This document shows, piece by piece, positions 1 to 9,353 of a DNA stretch of 64,000 nucleotides. Source of the DNA: Anaeramoeba flamelloides (lineage: Eukaryota; Metamonada; Anaeramoebidae); the NCBI GenBank assembly GCA_027625915.1, contig JANTQA010000036.1, positions 6,965,001 to 7,029,000 of the forward strand. The letters run 5' to 3'. The notes below the pieces were generated by a model. That model was not told the DNA's origin, ran no database searches, and worked only from the letters and a program-made list of their open reading frames with translations. How positions within the stretch are numbered: the stretch's first letter is position 1; the number at the start of each line of letters is the position of its first letter. Position numbers and translations under genes: made by a program.

Positions 1-1354
1 GTGTTGTGGGTATAAAAGTAAAAGTCACTGGGAATAAAATTCGAATAATCCTTAAGATTCTTCAAAGCTTATTTTTTAAAAATGTTTAAATTAGTCCTGA
101 GAAGTGAAAAAAGAAGAAAAAATAATTTTTAAAAACAAATTTTTTTTGTCAATCCTTTAATCAAGTTGGCTTAGCATTGACAAACCAGACCTTAAAATAA
201 AACGAAAGATCGCTTTGAAAATCTTCATTCTTAAAGTTAAAAAAGAAAACATGATACTTTCATTGCCTTTTTGAAAAAGCAAATCACAGAAATCACAGAA
301 ATCACAGAAACCTGAATCTAAAGTTTTAATAACTTTTTGATTTTTATTATTCACCAGAATAAATCCAATTCAGTTACTTTGGAGTTTTACTAATTTTAAA
401 TTAGTGATACAATTTATCTGAAAAATTATAAACTTTGGAATTATTGTAAACTAGAAGATTTTAGGTTTCCGTGATTTGAAATTAGAAATTAAAAATTAAA
501 TTAATTATCTAGAAAGAGTTTTAATGGGGGTAAAATATAGCCTTGTTTCATACATCATCAAATACAAATTTCTCCCAAAATACTTGTTTGTTTCTAAAAA
601 GAAAATTAATTGACAATTTTTTTTTTTTTTAAATTAAGGAGATTTGATTTAAAATCATTGATAGAAGTCTTTGGTATCTTTGAAAAAAAAAGATATACTG
701 TAAAAAAAAATTAAATTTAAAATTAAACCTTTCTTATACATTAAAATCTGTTTTTTTCAATTTTAAATTTTGATCTTTATAGTAAAATTGTTGGAATTTG
801 TTGAAAATTGTTGGAACTTTAGAATTTTTTAAAAAGAAATTCTGAGTGTTTAAATTTAACTGAGATTATAGACTCTTACGAGAGCGTTTTTTTTTTTTTT
901 TTCGATTTTCACCTAGAAACGTAGTCCTTACCTTACAAAATTTCCAAAAGTACCGAGAAATTCCAATTTGAAAAAATTTGATTTTACCTCAATGTTTCAA
1001 GAAGAAAGAGAGAAACTAATTTGACAATTCTAGTTTTTGATTGGTTTGTAAAGATCTTTTTATTATTTCAGATCATTTTGAAGAAACTCGATTTGAGGGA
1101 ACTGAAACAAAAATTTTCATATTTGTTTGATGGAAAATGACAGCAATTTGAAGAAACTAAAACAAAGGATGATTTAGTCTCTTTTTTTTGGTGTTCAAAA
1201 GAGCCTTTTTTAGAAAAAAGTCAAATAATTTTAAAAATAAAAACAATTACAAATCCTATTTGCTTTGAATTTTAAATAACTTGGAGAAATTTGAGAGAGG
1301 ACTTTTTGAGTCTGTGTAATAATAAAGAGTAAACTGAGAAAGATTTGTTTTTCG
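1..1354. other. gene-free A+T-rich stretch
   Basis: I see no supportable gene here. The strand downstream of the importin-alpha-like gene was checked for further armadillo-repeat exons and none was recognised. A nine-base unit (ATCACAGAA) is repeated three times in tandem near 285-308. The rest is homopolymer-rich spacer. Confidence 0.5.
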
Positions 1355-2040
1355 CTAAAGCTCGTCCGGTGTGAATAAAATGAGCAAATAAAACTAAAAA
1401 ACAAAAGAAAAAAACAAAAACAAAAAAAGCCTTTTTAAAAGGTTTCTAAAAAAAACAAACTTGGAGTTCTGGATCATTGTCGTCTTCTAAAAATTCTAAT
1501 AAATACGCAACACACATTGAATCAATTAGTTCATCTATTGGTGGATCTTCTCCATCACCACTGATCATTATCCTCAGATCTCGTACAAGCTCTAATTTGT
1601 TGGTGCAGTTTGGATCTGACAATTGGCTACTAATCTCAGGAAGCCTTTCAAGCTAAAGGATTAATTATTAAATTTGTAATTTACAGAAAACAAGCATTTT
1701 ATTTTTTTTATTTTTTTTTTTGAGAGATTGGTTAATTGTCCTAAAAACTCGAGAGGATCTTTTTTTTTATTTTTGTGATCTTCCAATTAATTGTCTTTTT
1801 GAAGATTTTTTTGAAAAGGTTTAATAAAAAAAAACAAAATACAATTTGATCTGACAAGTAGTTGTACTCTTCAGTGTTCTCACCACTTCTTGTTATGTTT
1901 CTTTTTTTACGAATTAAATCTTGCTTCTTTTTTTTTGAGATCGAAAATAATAATTTTTTTCTTTTATTTGTAGAGTCATGACGAGTTAGTTTTGTTTTGA
2001 ATTTGTTTTTTCTTTTCTCAAGCTTTTTTTCAAAACTCAT
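1355..2040 (-). CDS. importin-alpha-like protein, IBB domain plus first ARM repeat only
   Basis: Spliced minus-strand gene. Exon 1 (2040-1843, 66 codons) starts at ATG and encodes a basic importin-beta-binding region, with clusters such as EKRKNKFK and DLIRKKRNI. A GTATTT donor joins phase 0 to exon 2 (1652-1461, 64 codons) after a CTTTAG acceptor. Exon 2 reads LERLPEISSQLSDPN, then PPIDELI and DDNDPELQ, the start of the armadillo region of importin-alpha (compare the family's PPIDEVI and PxLQFEAAWAL). Importin-alpha carries NLS cargo to importin-beta at the nuclear pore. The odd point is the end. The expected FEAAWALTN exon was not found. A good polypyrimidine acceptor at 1394 gives only 12 further codons before TAG, and read-through of exon 2 also stops at once. 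The product would be about 142 residues against roughly 500 for the family. It is either a 5' fragment (pseudogene) or an unusual short IBB protein. Family call is confident; gene end is not. Confidence 0.65.
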
Positions 2041-2272
2041 TCCGATTATTAACCAACAAAAAGTAAAGAAATAAAAAAAAATGATCGATAAATTAGGAAA
2101 AATACATTTATAATTACCAGTTTGATAGATATTCAGTGTCGTTTTTTTTTGTTACAATACTTGAAGATAAAGAAGTGTCTTGTTATAATAATTTCCCTAA
2201 AGGCGTTTTGAAAAAATTATTTCAAAAAAATACTATTTGTGATAAAATATATCTGATTAATTTTTTCCTTAA

Positions 2273-2445
2273 GTGACTAGTCTCTAATATTTTTTTTTGA
2301 CCAATTTCTAAATAAGGATTCCTTATCTAGAAATATGTAATATTGAAAATAAATAGGGTTTTCAAATCTAAGTAATTGTCAAAAAATATTCTCAATCTCT
2401 ATTAATTTTATTTTAATTAAAACTTATTTGAGATTAATTTCTATT
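2273..2445. mobile_element. TTAA-flanked MITE, copy 1 (degenerate)
   Basis: The left end TTAAGTGACTAGTCTCTAAT matches the ends of the element at 39992-40164. The internal motif TCTAAGTAATTG is also shared. The right end is eroded. It lies directly against the Tc1 remnant that follows. Confidence 0.6.
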
Positions 2446-2451
2446 ATGGTA

Positions 2452-2966
2452 AACTCCCTTTCAAAATCATTGGACCATTAAAAATCAAATTTTAAAGAAA
2501 AATATATTTAATAATTGAAGTTATCTATTATAATATAAAAATTTAGATTTTAATATTCTGTTCTATACACAAGAGATATCTATTTTTTGTCTAAAAATAA
2601 AAGGAAATATAAATAAAAAAAAACAGTTAAAAAAAATTTGGGACATTTATTTTGAAAGAATCATTACATAAAAAATAGAAAATTTAACAAATTAATAAAA
2701 CCTATTTATCGATTCTCCTTCCATTTGAATAACTAAATCTAATCTCTTTGTTATATTTGAAACCAATTTTTTTATTAATTCATCTGTTACTTCTTTCCAA
2801 TTTTTCATTTTCATTTTCCATTTTAACAAAACACAGCTGAAAAAATAAAAAAGAGAAAAAAGGATTTATTTAAAAACTTTTCATTGTGAGGGAAAAAACT
2901 TCAAAACAATACAAAAGCAATTCAAAATTCAAATGTAAGAGGGACCATTTATTATGAAATTTAGTT
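2452..2966 (-). mobile_element. Tc1/mariner remnant with transposase C-terminus
   Basis: The ends are TA-flanked and inverted: TAAACTCCCTTTCAAAATCA on the left, and the complement of TAAACTAAATTTCATAATAA on the right. On the minus strand, 2814-2692 is open and reads NWKEVTDELIKKLVSNITKR, then LDLVIQMEGESINR and TAA. That is the C-terminal tail typical of Tc1 transposases (W..I...L..LV.S...R...VI). The catalytic core is absent, so this is an internally deleted copy. The C-terminus resembles that in the larger relic at 4753-5817, so the two belong to related lineages. Confidence 0.7.
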
Positions 2967-3149
2967 TATATTTATCTTTTCAACTATATTATTGTAAAAA
3001 ATAATTATTATTAATTTATCAATCTTAATTTGAGGAACCCTCACTTAATATACAATAATTGTAGTAACCCAGTAATGTTTTTTAGCGTTTAAATGGTAAT
3101 AAATTAAAATTCTAACTCTTTTGTAATAAACTATTTTTCAGTCAAAGGG

Positions 3150-3830
3150 GGGCAGTTTTAATGCGTGAAATAAACGTGTTTAAAGGGTTTGCATGGATAA
3201 TAGAAGAAAAATTTTAATTTGGAAATTTTCAAAATTGTAATCATTTTTTCACTTTTTTGCTTTTTTTTTTTCTGATTTTTTTTTAAAAACTTAATTCAGT
3301 TGTATATTTTTTTATATTGCAAGATAAATTAATAATTTGTTAAAAGTGTTATTCTAAGGTTATTGATAATGTAGAAATGATTGTTGAGATATAATATTGA
3401 TTTCTATTGCAATTCTATTCAATCTTTGATCTTGATATTTTTTTAATGAATGTGAAAAATTTTCACTTCATTTGCATTTCCTTTTTCAAATAGAGACCAC
3501 CAATACCAACACACTTCGTTTGGGAACTTGATTTCTAAAAGAAAAGTATGAAAAATGAAGTGAAAGTTGTTTCTTATTTTTTTTCAAATTCCGGTAGAAG
3601 GTCAAAACGAACATTGTTGTTTATCTCAATTTGCCCTAAGAATTTGAGTTTTTCAATTTTTAAGAAAATTTATTGATTAATTAGTTTTCTTACAGACATA
3701 TATCGACAATTTATTGATGTTTATTATTCTGCTTATTTCTTATTTGTTCTTTAAAGGTAAATTATATAAAATAATTGATATTTTGAAAAGTGCTGGGCCC
3801 ATTTGAGAGAAACAGGGTTTATTTAAGTGT
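3150..3830 (+). repeat. dispersed repeat R1, copy A
   Basis: About 650 bases that recur in inverted orientation at 43188-43850; a third partial copy lies near 15725-15910. Shared landmarks are GTGTTTAAAGGGTTTG near one end and TTCTTATTTGTTCTTTA near the other. Its ends (GTCAAAGGGG and the complement of CTCAAATGGGCCC) are loosely inverted, which suggests a non-autonomous TIR element. A smaller MITE (3431-3594) sits inside both main copies, so that insertion predates the duplication. Confidence 0.65.
3431..3594. mobile_element. TA-flanked MITE family M2, copy nested in R1
   Basis: Inverted arms around CACTTCAT and ATGAAGTG, with eroded outer ends corresponding to CTGGTATTTG and CAAATACCAG. It belongs to the same family as the better copy at 17652-17828 and is the inverted equivalent of 43402-43569. 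Confidence 0.6.
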
Positions 3831-3864
3831 AAATTATAGAATATAATATTTTTATTATTTAATG

Positions 3865-4443
3865 TATATGTCCTTAATAAAATTAAGCACTATTTTTTTC
3901 TGATTAATATTTTTCGAAATTAAGAACTAACTTAATTCAATTAACCGCTGGGATAAATTTTTTTAGAATAAAAACACTCCCAAATTTTAAAAATCAAAAT
4001 TATTTTTTGAAATTACTAACACTTTTTTATTTTTTCTTTGAAAAATTGGGGTTGAGAAAAGTTTGAAATTAAAAAATAAGTTAATATATTAAATTAGAAT
4101 GTTTTTCCAGAGAGTTTATCTTTTTAGTTTAACTTTTTTTTTATTTTACCATTTAAAACTAAAAAAAACATTTGAGGACCAAATTAGTGCCTTTTGTGAA
4201 AAGAAAATTCCCATAATTTAGAATTTGTTTTTGTAAATGAGTTAAAAACAAGATAGTGTTTCTAAAAATATACATAATTTCAAGGTTGAAATCAAGGATT
4301 TTGGCAAAAAAATGTTTTCAAGAAAAAGCTAAATTGAAACTTTATTTATTTTTATTTTATCATTTTGTTTTTTTAATTGTATTAATGGAAAGTATTTGAT
4401 CAGTTTTTCATTTTTAGTGTTTTTTGGGTCGTAGGGACATATA
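3865..4443. mobile_element. R2 element, copy A, short inverted ends
   Basis: About 579 bases that recur in direct orientation at 47323-47900 with high similarity along the whole length. The ends are inverted: TATATGTCC on the left and GGACATATA on the right. No coding capacity was seen. This looks like a non-autonomous DNA element. Confidence 0.7.
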
Positions 4444-4538
4444 TTTTTAGAGCTTTGAAATATATTATATTGAAATCGAACTTGAAATGTTGAAAAAAAT
4501 ACACATTTAAAAATAGAACAAAATAATTTATATATATA

Positions 4539-4736
4539 CAGTCAGTTTCACTTTTAAGGCACAAACTTTCATCGAAATTTAAGGCACAATAAAAATCTCC
4601 AATTAAAGCACAAAATTCAAATTCTAGTAAAAATAAATTGTAAAAAATAAAATTCCAAATTTTGTGACTTAATTTGAGATTTTTATTGTACCTTAAATTT
4701 CGTTGAAAGTTTGTGCCTTAAAAGTGAAACTGACTG
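4539..4736. mobile_element. palindromic MITE family M1, copy 1
   Basis: A 198-base element flanked by TA. It starts CAGTCAGTTTCACTTTTAAG, ends with the inverse complement, and the two arms cover nearly the whole element. There is no coding capacity. Structure and TA flanks fit a Tc1/mariner-driven MITE. It abuts a TA microsatellite and the Tc1 relic at 4753. Confidence 0.85.
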
Positions 4737-4752
4737 TATATATATATATATA

Positions 4753-5817
4753 AACTCAATTCCAAAAAATGGGACACAAAAAAAAAAATTACATTAATAA
4801 AAATATACTCCAAAATACATGATACTTAAACATTAAAATAATAAAAGATCTGAAAATATTTAATTAATACTATTTATATATTTTATAGTAAATTTAAAAT
4901 TCAATTCATAAAATAAAAAAGAAAAAAAAGTGTGCCCCTATTTTTGGAACACGGTTACCAAAAAATCCATTTTTATTGAAAGAAAAATTAATAAAAACTA
5001 TTAATAGATTCAGCTTTTTTTGATAACTAAATCTATCCTTATATCTAGAGTTTACTAATTTTCTAAGGTTTCCCAACTCAAAGTATTCCATACATTAGTG
5101 AAATTTTTAATAAATTATTCTTCCTTTTTTGGATTACAATTTATCAGTTTAGTATCCATAATTGACCATAAATTCTCAATTGGGTTTGAATCTGGGTAAT
5201 TGGGGGTCAAGGGTCCAGAACATTACATCCACGGTTTTTGTAAGTTTGAGTTTTTTTTTTGAAGTGTGTGGACAAGCCTCATCCTTTTGGAAAATCCATT
5301 TCAACTCACCATATTCTGAATTGGTGAGTTGAATTACATTTGATTTTTTGAAAATATCATTAATAATACATTCAGTATTCACATTTCCATTAATGGTAAT
5401 AAGGTCTGTTTGTAGGCCATGTGCTCTAGCACCCCATATCATGATTTTTTTTTCAAAAAAATTTTTTCTTGATAAAAAAAGAATCTTTTTTCATTTTTGA
5501 GAGAGAAAAAAAAATTTTTCTTTTAATCAGAATCAAAACTTTTAAATTTCATTTTAAAGTGATTTTGAGATTTTCAAAAAGTTTTCTTAAAAAATTTTAA
5601 TTTTTTTTTTCAATTGAAAAAAAAAGAATACAAAAAAAATCAAAAAAATTATTGAAAATCAAAAATCAAAAAAAAATGAAAAAAAATGATAAATAATTAA
5701 CTTTAAAATTATTTCTATTGATTGTTAATATCTAATGTTTCTATTTATAAGTCAAATATCACTTTTTTTAGTATTAAATTGATTTTGAAGGTGTGCACCA
5801 CTTTTTGGAATTGAGTT
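4753..5817 (-). mobile_element. Tc1/mariner transposon relic with broken DDE transposase
   Basis: A 1065-base element flanked by TA with inverted ends AACTCAATTCCAAAAA. On the minus strand, 5442-5176 encodes MIWGARAHGLQTDL, GNVN, WIFQKDEACPHTSKKK and VDVMFWTLDP. This is the catalytic core of a Tc1 transposase (family pattern: MxWG, then FQQDNAPCHT). The PxSNPIENLW motif with the final Glu follows at once in another frame, and a C-terminal piece lies in 5091-4906 (LVNSRYKDRFSYQ). The N-terminal DNA-binding half is missing; only about 370 A+T-rich bases remain upstream. The copy is dead, with at least one frameshift and an internal deletion. Adjacent or similar-ended elements (2452-2966, 57983-58211) look like its deletion derivatives. 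Confidence 0.85.
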
Positions 5818-5959
5818 TATATAAATACATTTCCGATTTCTACTGTTTTTACTTCCTTTGGTTTCTTATTCCAATTTTATTTTCATACTTGTAATTTAAA
5901 TATTAAGCAACCAAATTTTACACGACTCTAAATTTTAAATAAAAAATATTTAAAAAAAA

Positions 5960-6980
5960 ACTTAAATATGTGAAAATTTATTATTTTTTGATATCTTTGC
6001 TTAGAAAAACTGGTTAATAAGTGATCTTTGATTAATAAATATTTTTAAGTTATTTTACAATTTAAGCTGAAAAAATCCACTTTACGGGGTTCTCTTGAGA
6101 ATTTTGAGAAATTCAAGAGTTAAAAATTTGATAAATTATTTCTTCGCAGTTAATAAATTATTCTTTGTCTATTAGTAAAATTTTAAATTTAATAATATCT
6201 TTCCAAATGAATAATCAATTATTGTGACTATTAAAGAAATATTTTTTGATTTAAATCTTATATGTTTTTTTTTCCATTGGGCTTTCTTGAGTTTTCTCTT
6301 TATTTTTAAAATAGATAGATTTTCGTTAGGTTTTTTTGAGTTTTCTATTTATTTGGAAAATCAATAGCTTTTCGTTAGGTTTTTTTTACTTTAGAAATAA
6401 ACCGAAAATTTTAATAAATTTTCTGTTTATTTCTAAAGTAAAAAAAGCCTAGAACACTTCACATATAAAATAGAAAGCCTCAAAGAAACTGAGAACACTG
6501 AACAAATAAAAAAGAAAGTCACAAGAAAACCAAAGTTATTTTTTCCAGAATTTAAAAGGATTCCTCAAGAAAACCTAGGCACTTGAGGGGCACTTGAAGA
6601 CAATCTATGGCACTTGAGCGGCACTTGAGGGACACTTGGAATATTTACCATTAAGGGATTTTTTTTTCTTACAAAGTGAGTTTTATGAGAAAAAATAGAG
6701 TGTTTCTGAGATTATTAGTTATCTATTCCAAGAAAATATCTCCAAAGTTGAATAAAATTAAAATTCATTATCTCTATATTTAAAATTTTATAACAAAAAA
6801 ACACCTATTTTCTAAGACTAGAGATGTCTTAAAAATGGCAGTGCTACAAACAACAATAAATGCAATATCCTAGAGAATTTGAAGTTAAGGGGTGCTGATT
6901 ATTTTGGAAATAAACTATCTTATTAATAAGAAGGTATTACGCATTCTATTATTTGTTTGATATAACTTATCATTTTGAAT
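5960..6980. repeat. dispersed repeat R3, copy A, with inserted palindromic element
   Basis: Segments of this stretch (for example around CTCCAAAGTTGAATAAAATT and CAACAATAAATGCAATA) recur in order at about 40640-41170. The copy here is longer because a palindromic block (about 6285-6650) interrupts it. No coding potential was seen. Confidence 0.5.
6285..6650. repeat. palindromic block with GGCACTTGAGG modules
   Basis: The core at 6381-6446 is a near-perfect palindrome around CTTTAGAAATAAACCGAAAA. It is flanked by repeated TTTTCGTTAGG and, at the right, by several GGCACTTGAGG-like units. Related cores occur at 42384-42452 and 49361-49432, and GTGCCGTCAAGTGCC modules at 37268 and 42278. Confidence 0.55.
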
Positions 6981-7186
6981 TATTTTTTTCATATAACAAT
7001 TTACCACAAATCTGAACTATTTTTTTGATACTTTGTTAAAAATAGTCCATTTTCCTATGTGTTTCATTATTTTATATTCGGGATAAGAACTAAAAGTTGA
7101 TTTTGCTTTTGTTGGCGAATAAAAAAATCATTTTTATTGAATAAATTTGTTCATCGAGTAAAATCATTTTTTTAAACAAATTCACA

Positions 7187-8770
7187 ATGTCTTTTTTTGG
7201 TTTTTTATCAACAGCATTCCGAAAAACAGAATCAAAACCAGAAGGTAACGAATAGGAGTTTTCTAATTTTTTATGAATGTTTTTTGATTTTTATTGTCCT
7301 CCGTCTATTCAACAAAATAAATTTAATTTGACCAAAATAAATCAATAATAGATGATTATCGAATGAAAAAAGATAGCAATATTTGTGCAATTCAGTATTC
7401 AACTTGGGATAACGTTTATGGCCCTGTGGTTGATTGTGTAAAATTCTATTTTCTTTTTTTGGCTAGTTTAAATATATAAATATTTTTCTTTTTTTGCATT
7501 TTTTGGACAAAACAAAACAAAACAAAAAATCAAAACAAAAACAAATACCAAAACAAAAATGAATCTAAACACCAAGATTTGGGTGGGTTCAAGAGAGTTG
7601 TCACAAGATATTAGCAAATACTTGGCACGTAATACTCTTTCAATTGACTTACAAAAAACAGAAGAAACCTTCGAAAATGAAGAAGAAAAAAAAAAAAAAA
7701 AAAAAAAATCGCTCTTCAAGGATAAAAGTGATCCCTTAGATCCCTTACTGAGTAAAAACAGCACAACAAGTGTGAACGTTCACATTTTTTCAAATTTTGA
7801 TTTAATTGTAATCAGTGTCTCCTTTTTAATACCAATCCAAGAGCACAATCAGCTTCAGGCCTCACTATCGATTTGCTTGCCAGCAAACTGTTTAAAAAAT
7901 TTCCTCAAAGCGTCCAGCTTATTTCAAGATCGATCCATTTTGGTTAGCGCGCGGCTAGTGGGCTTAGTGCTTGAAAGGGAAAAAAAAAAGCTCTCAAAGC
8001 ACCAGATTTTTAAAACGTTTACAAACGACTTGCTTAATTTCCAAAATTACATCGACGCCCACATAAGGAGTGGGATTTTGAATCCACAGTTGTCAATGAC
8101 CATATTCCATGCGAATCCCTTGATTGAAAAAATCCCGCTCAAGTTTTTCTCGTGCGCTTTAACCTCGATGATGCAGACCTGTGGGTGTGTACTCGTCATT
8201 GGCCTCGACGAAGAGGAAATTAGTTATTTCATTGATTCTCTTTCTTTGTTTCTAACAACACAGGAACTGTCCTTATCAAAGCAATTAGATCCGCCGAATG
8301 TTTTGAATCCAGAAGAAAACTCAAACAACTTTTCAGTTGGCAGCCTATTTAAATTGAACAAGCTCAACGATGGCTCGCAAAGATACATCCCAGATTTATT
8401 TATACAAGGAATTATAACAGATTCCTTTCAAACAGAATCTCTTTTTGAATCATATTACCCCTCCACTATCGTGGATCTCAATAAAAAAATCGTTTACCAA
8501 ACACCAAAATTCAATTATCACCAGTTCCACTGGAAATCTAAAATGAGGACTTTTATTACACAAGGCTCATTATCTTATAAAAATATTAAATTAGACTCGC
8601 AAGTTCCTTTAATTACAACAGTGAAGAAAGCCTCAAAATCAGTACAATCTTTTTTAAACATTTTATTCAAACTGCCTTTATCACTTAGACTATCATATAT
8701 TATTAACTGGAAAAAATTATTCTATCAAAAAGCAATTGTTTTAATTAGATATACAAATTCAAAATTGTAA
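7187..8770 (+). CDS. C9orf72: C9orf72 homologue (longin/DENN protein)
   Basis: Three-exon gene: 7187-7244, 7352-7437 and 7577-8770, with donors GTAACG and GTAAAA and acceptors AATAG and CCAAG, giving 445 residues (human 481). Exon 2 supplies QYSTWDNVYGPVVDC and exon 3 begins IWVGS, together matching the N-terminal longin segment of C9orf72 (YWDNILGPRVRHIWAPK). Further matches are LQTCGC-like MMQTCGCVLVIG, SLFLTTQE, FIQGIITDS and YYPSTIVDL, then KAIVLIRYTNS near the end. In animals C9orf72 binds SMCR8 and WDR41. That complex acts as a GAP for Arf/Rab GTPases and controls lysosomes and autophagy. A low-complexity Glu/Lys tract lies early in exon 3. The protein stops just after the LIRY helix, so the roughly 60-residue C-terminal tail of the human protein is absent. 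The splice junctions were chosen because they restore conserved residues in frame. Confidence 0.88.
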
Positions 8771-8839
8771 AACTTTTCTTTTTTTTTTTTTTTATATCTT
8801 TACCTCTTTTTTTCTTTTTTATTGTTAATTATTTTTTCT

Positions 8840-8945
8840 TCAGTTCAATTCAATTCAATCAAATTCAATCCAATACCATTCAATTCAATTTAGTCCAAGA
8901 CAATTCAATTCAATTCAATTCAATTTAATTCAATCCAATTCAATT
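8840..8945. repeat. CAATT pentanucleotide tract
   Basis: An imperfect tandem array of TTCAA/CAATT units just after the C9orf72 stop, preceded by a T-rich run. It is a simple-sequence repeat in the 3' flank. Confidence 0.8.
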
Positions 8946-9062
8946 CTTTACAATTGTTTTTCATTTTTTTTGTTAAAAAAAAATTCATTTTGGAGAAGTC
9001 TAATCTTAAAAAAAAAAAAAAAAACATATTGATCGATAATATTTAAAATAAGGAATAACTGA

Positions 9063-9353
9063 ATTGAGGGGTCATTCAAATCACATGGTCTGTCCAGATT
9101 ACTTTTAAAACTAACAACTTATTTATTGACTTCAAAGAATGTAGAGCCAAGAGATCTTATTTTATGTTTAAAAATTGGATATTCTTTTCAAAATTTTGTG
9201 ATTTGGACAAAATCATCTTTGTTATCAAACCCAAAATTTAGCTTAAAAAGGTTCGAAAATCAAAATACACTCATCTTTGATGCGTTCCACTTCATTTTAA
9301 AATATTCCAGAGTTGGTGATAATGGTATAAATATATATTTGAATAGAAAGTAG
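9063..9353 (+). CDS. possible short coding remnant, unknown
   Basis: An open frame of 96 codons runs from just after a TGA to TAG. It has mixed composition (SHGLSRLLLKLTTYLL, NVEPRDLILCLKIGYSF, FENQNTLIFDAFHF). It has no ATG near its start and no family was recognised. In DNA this A+T-rich a frame of this length is uncommon but not decisive. It is too far from the C9orf72 stop to be its missing C-terminus, and it does not resemble it. It could be a stray exon or a gene fossil. Confidence 0.2.
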   Translation: MEGSFKSHGLSRLLLKLTTYLLTSKNVEPRDLILCLKIGYSFQNFVIWTKSSLLSNPKFSLKRFENQNTLIFDAFHFILKYSRVGDNGINIYLNRK

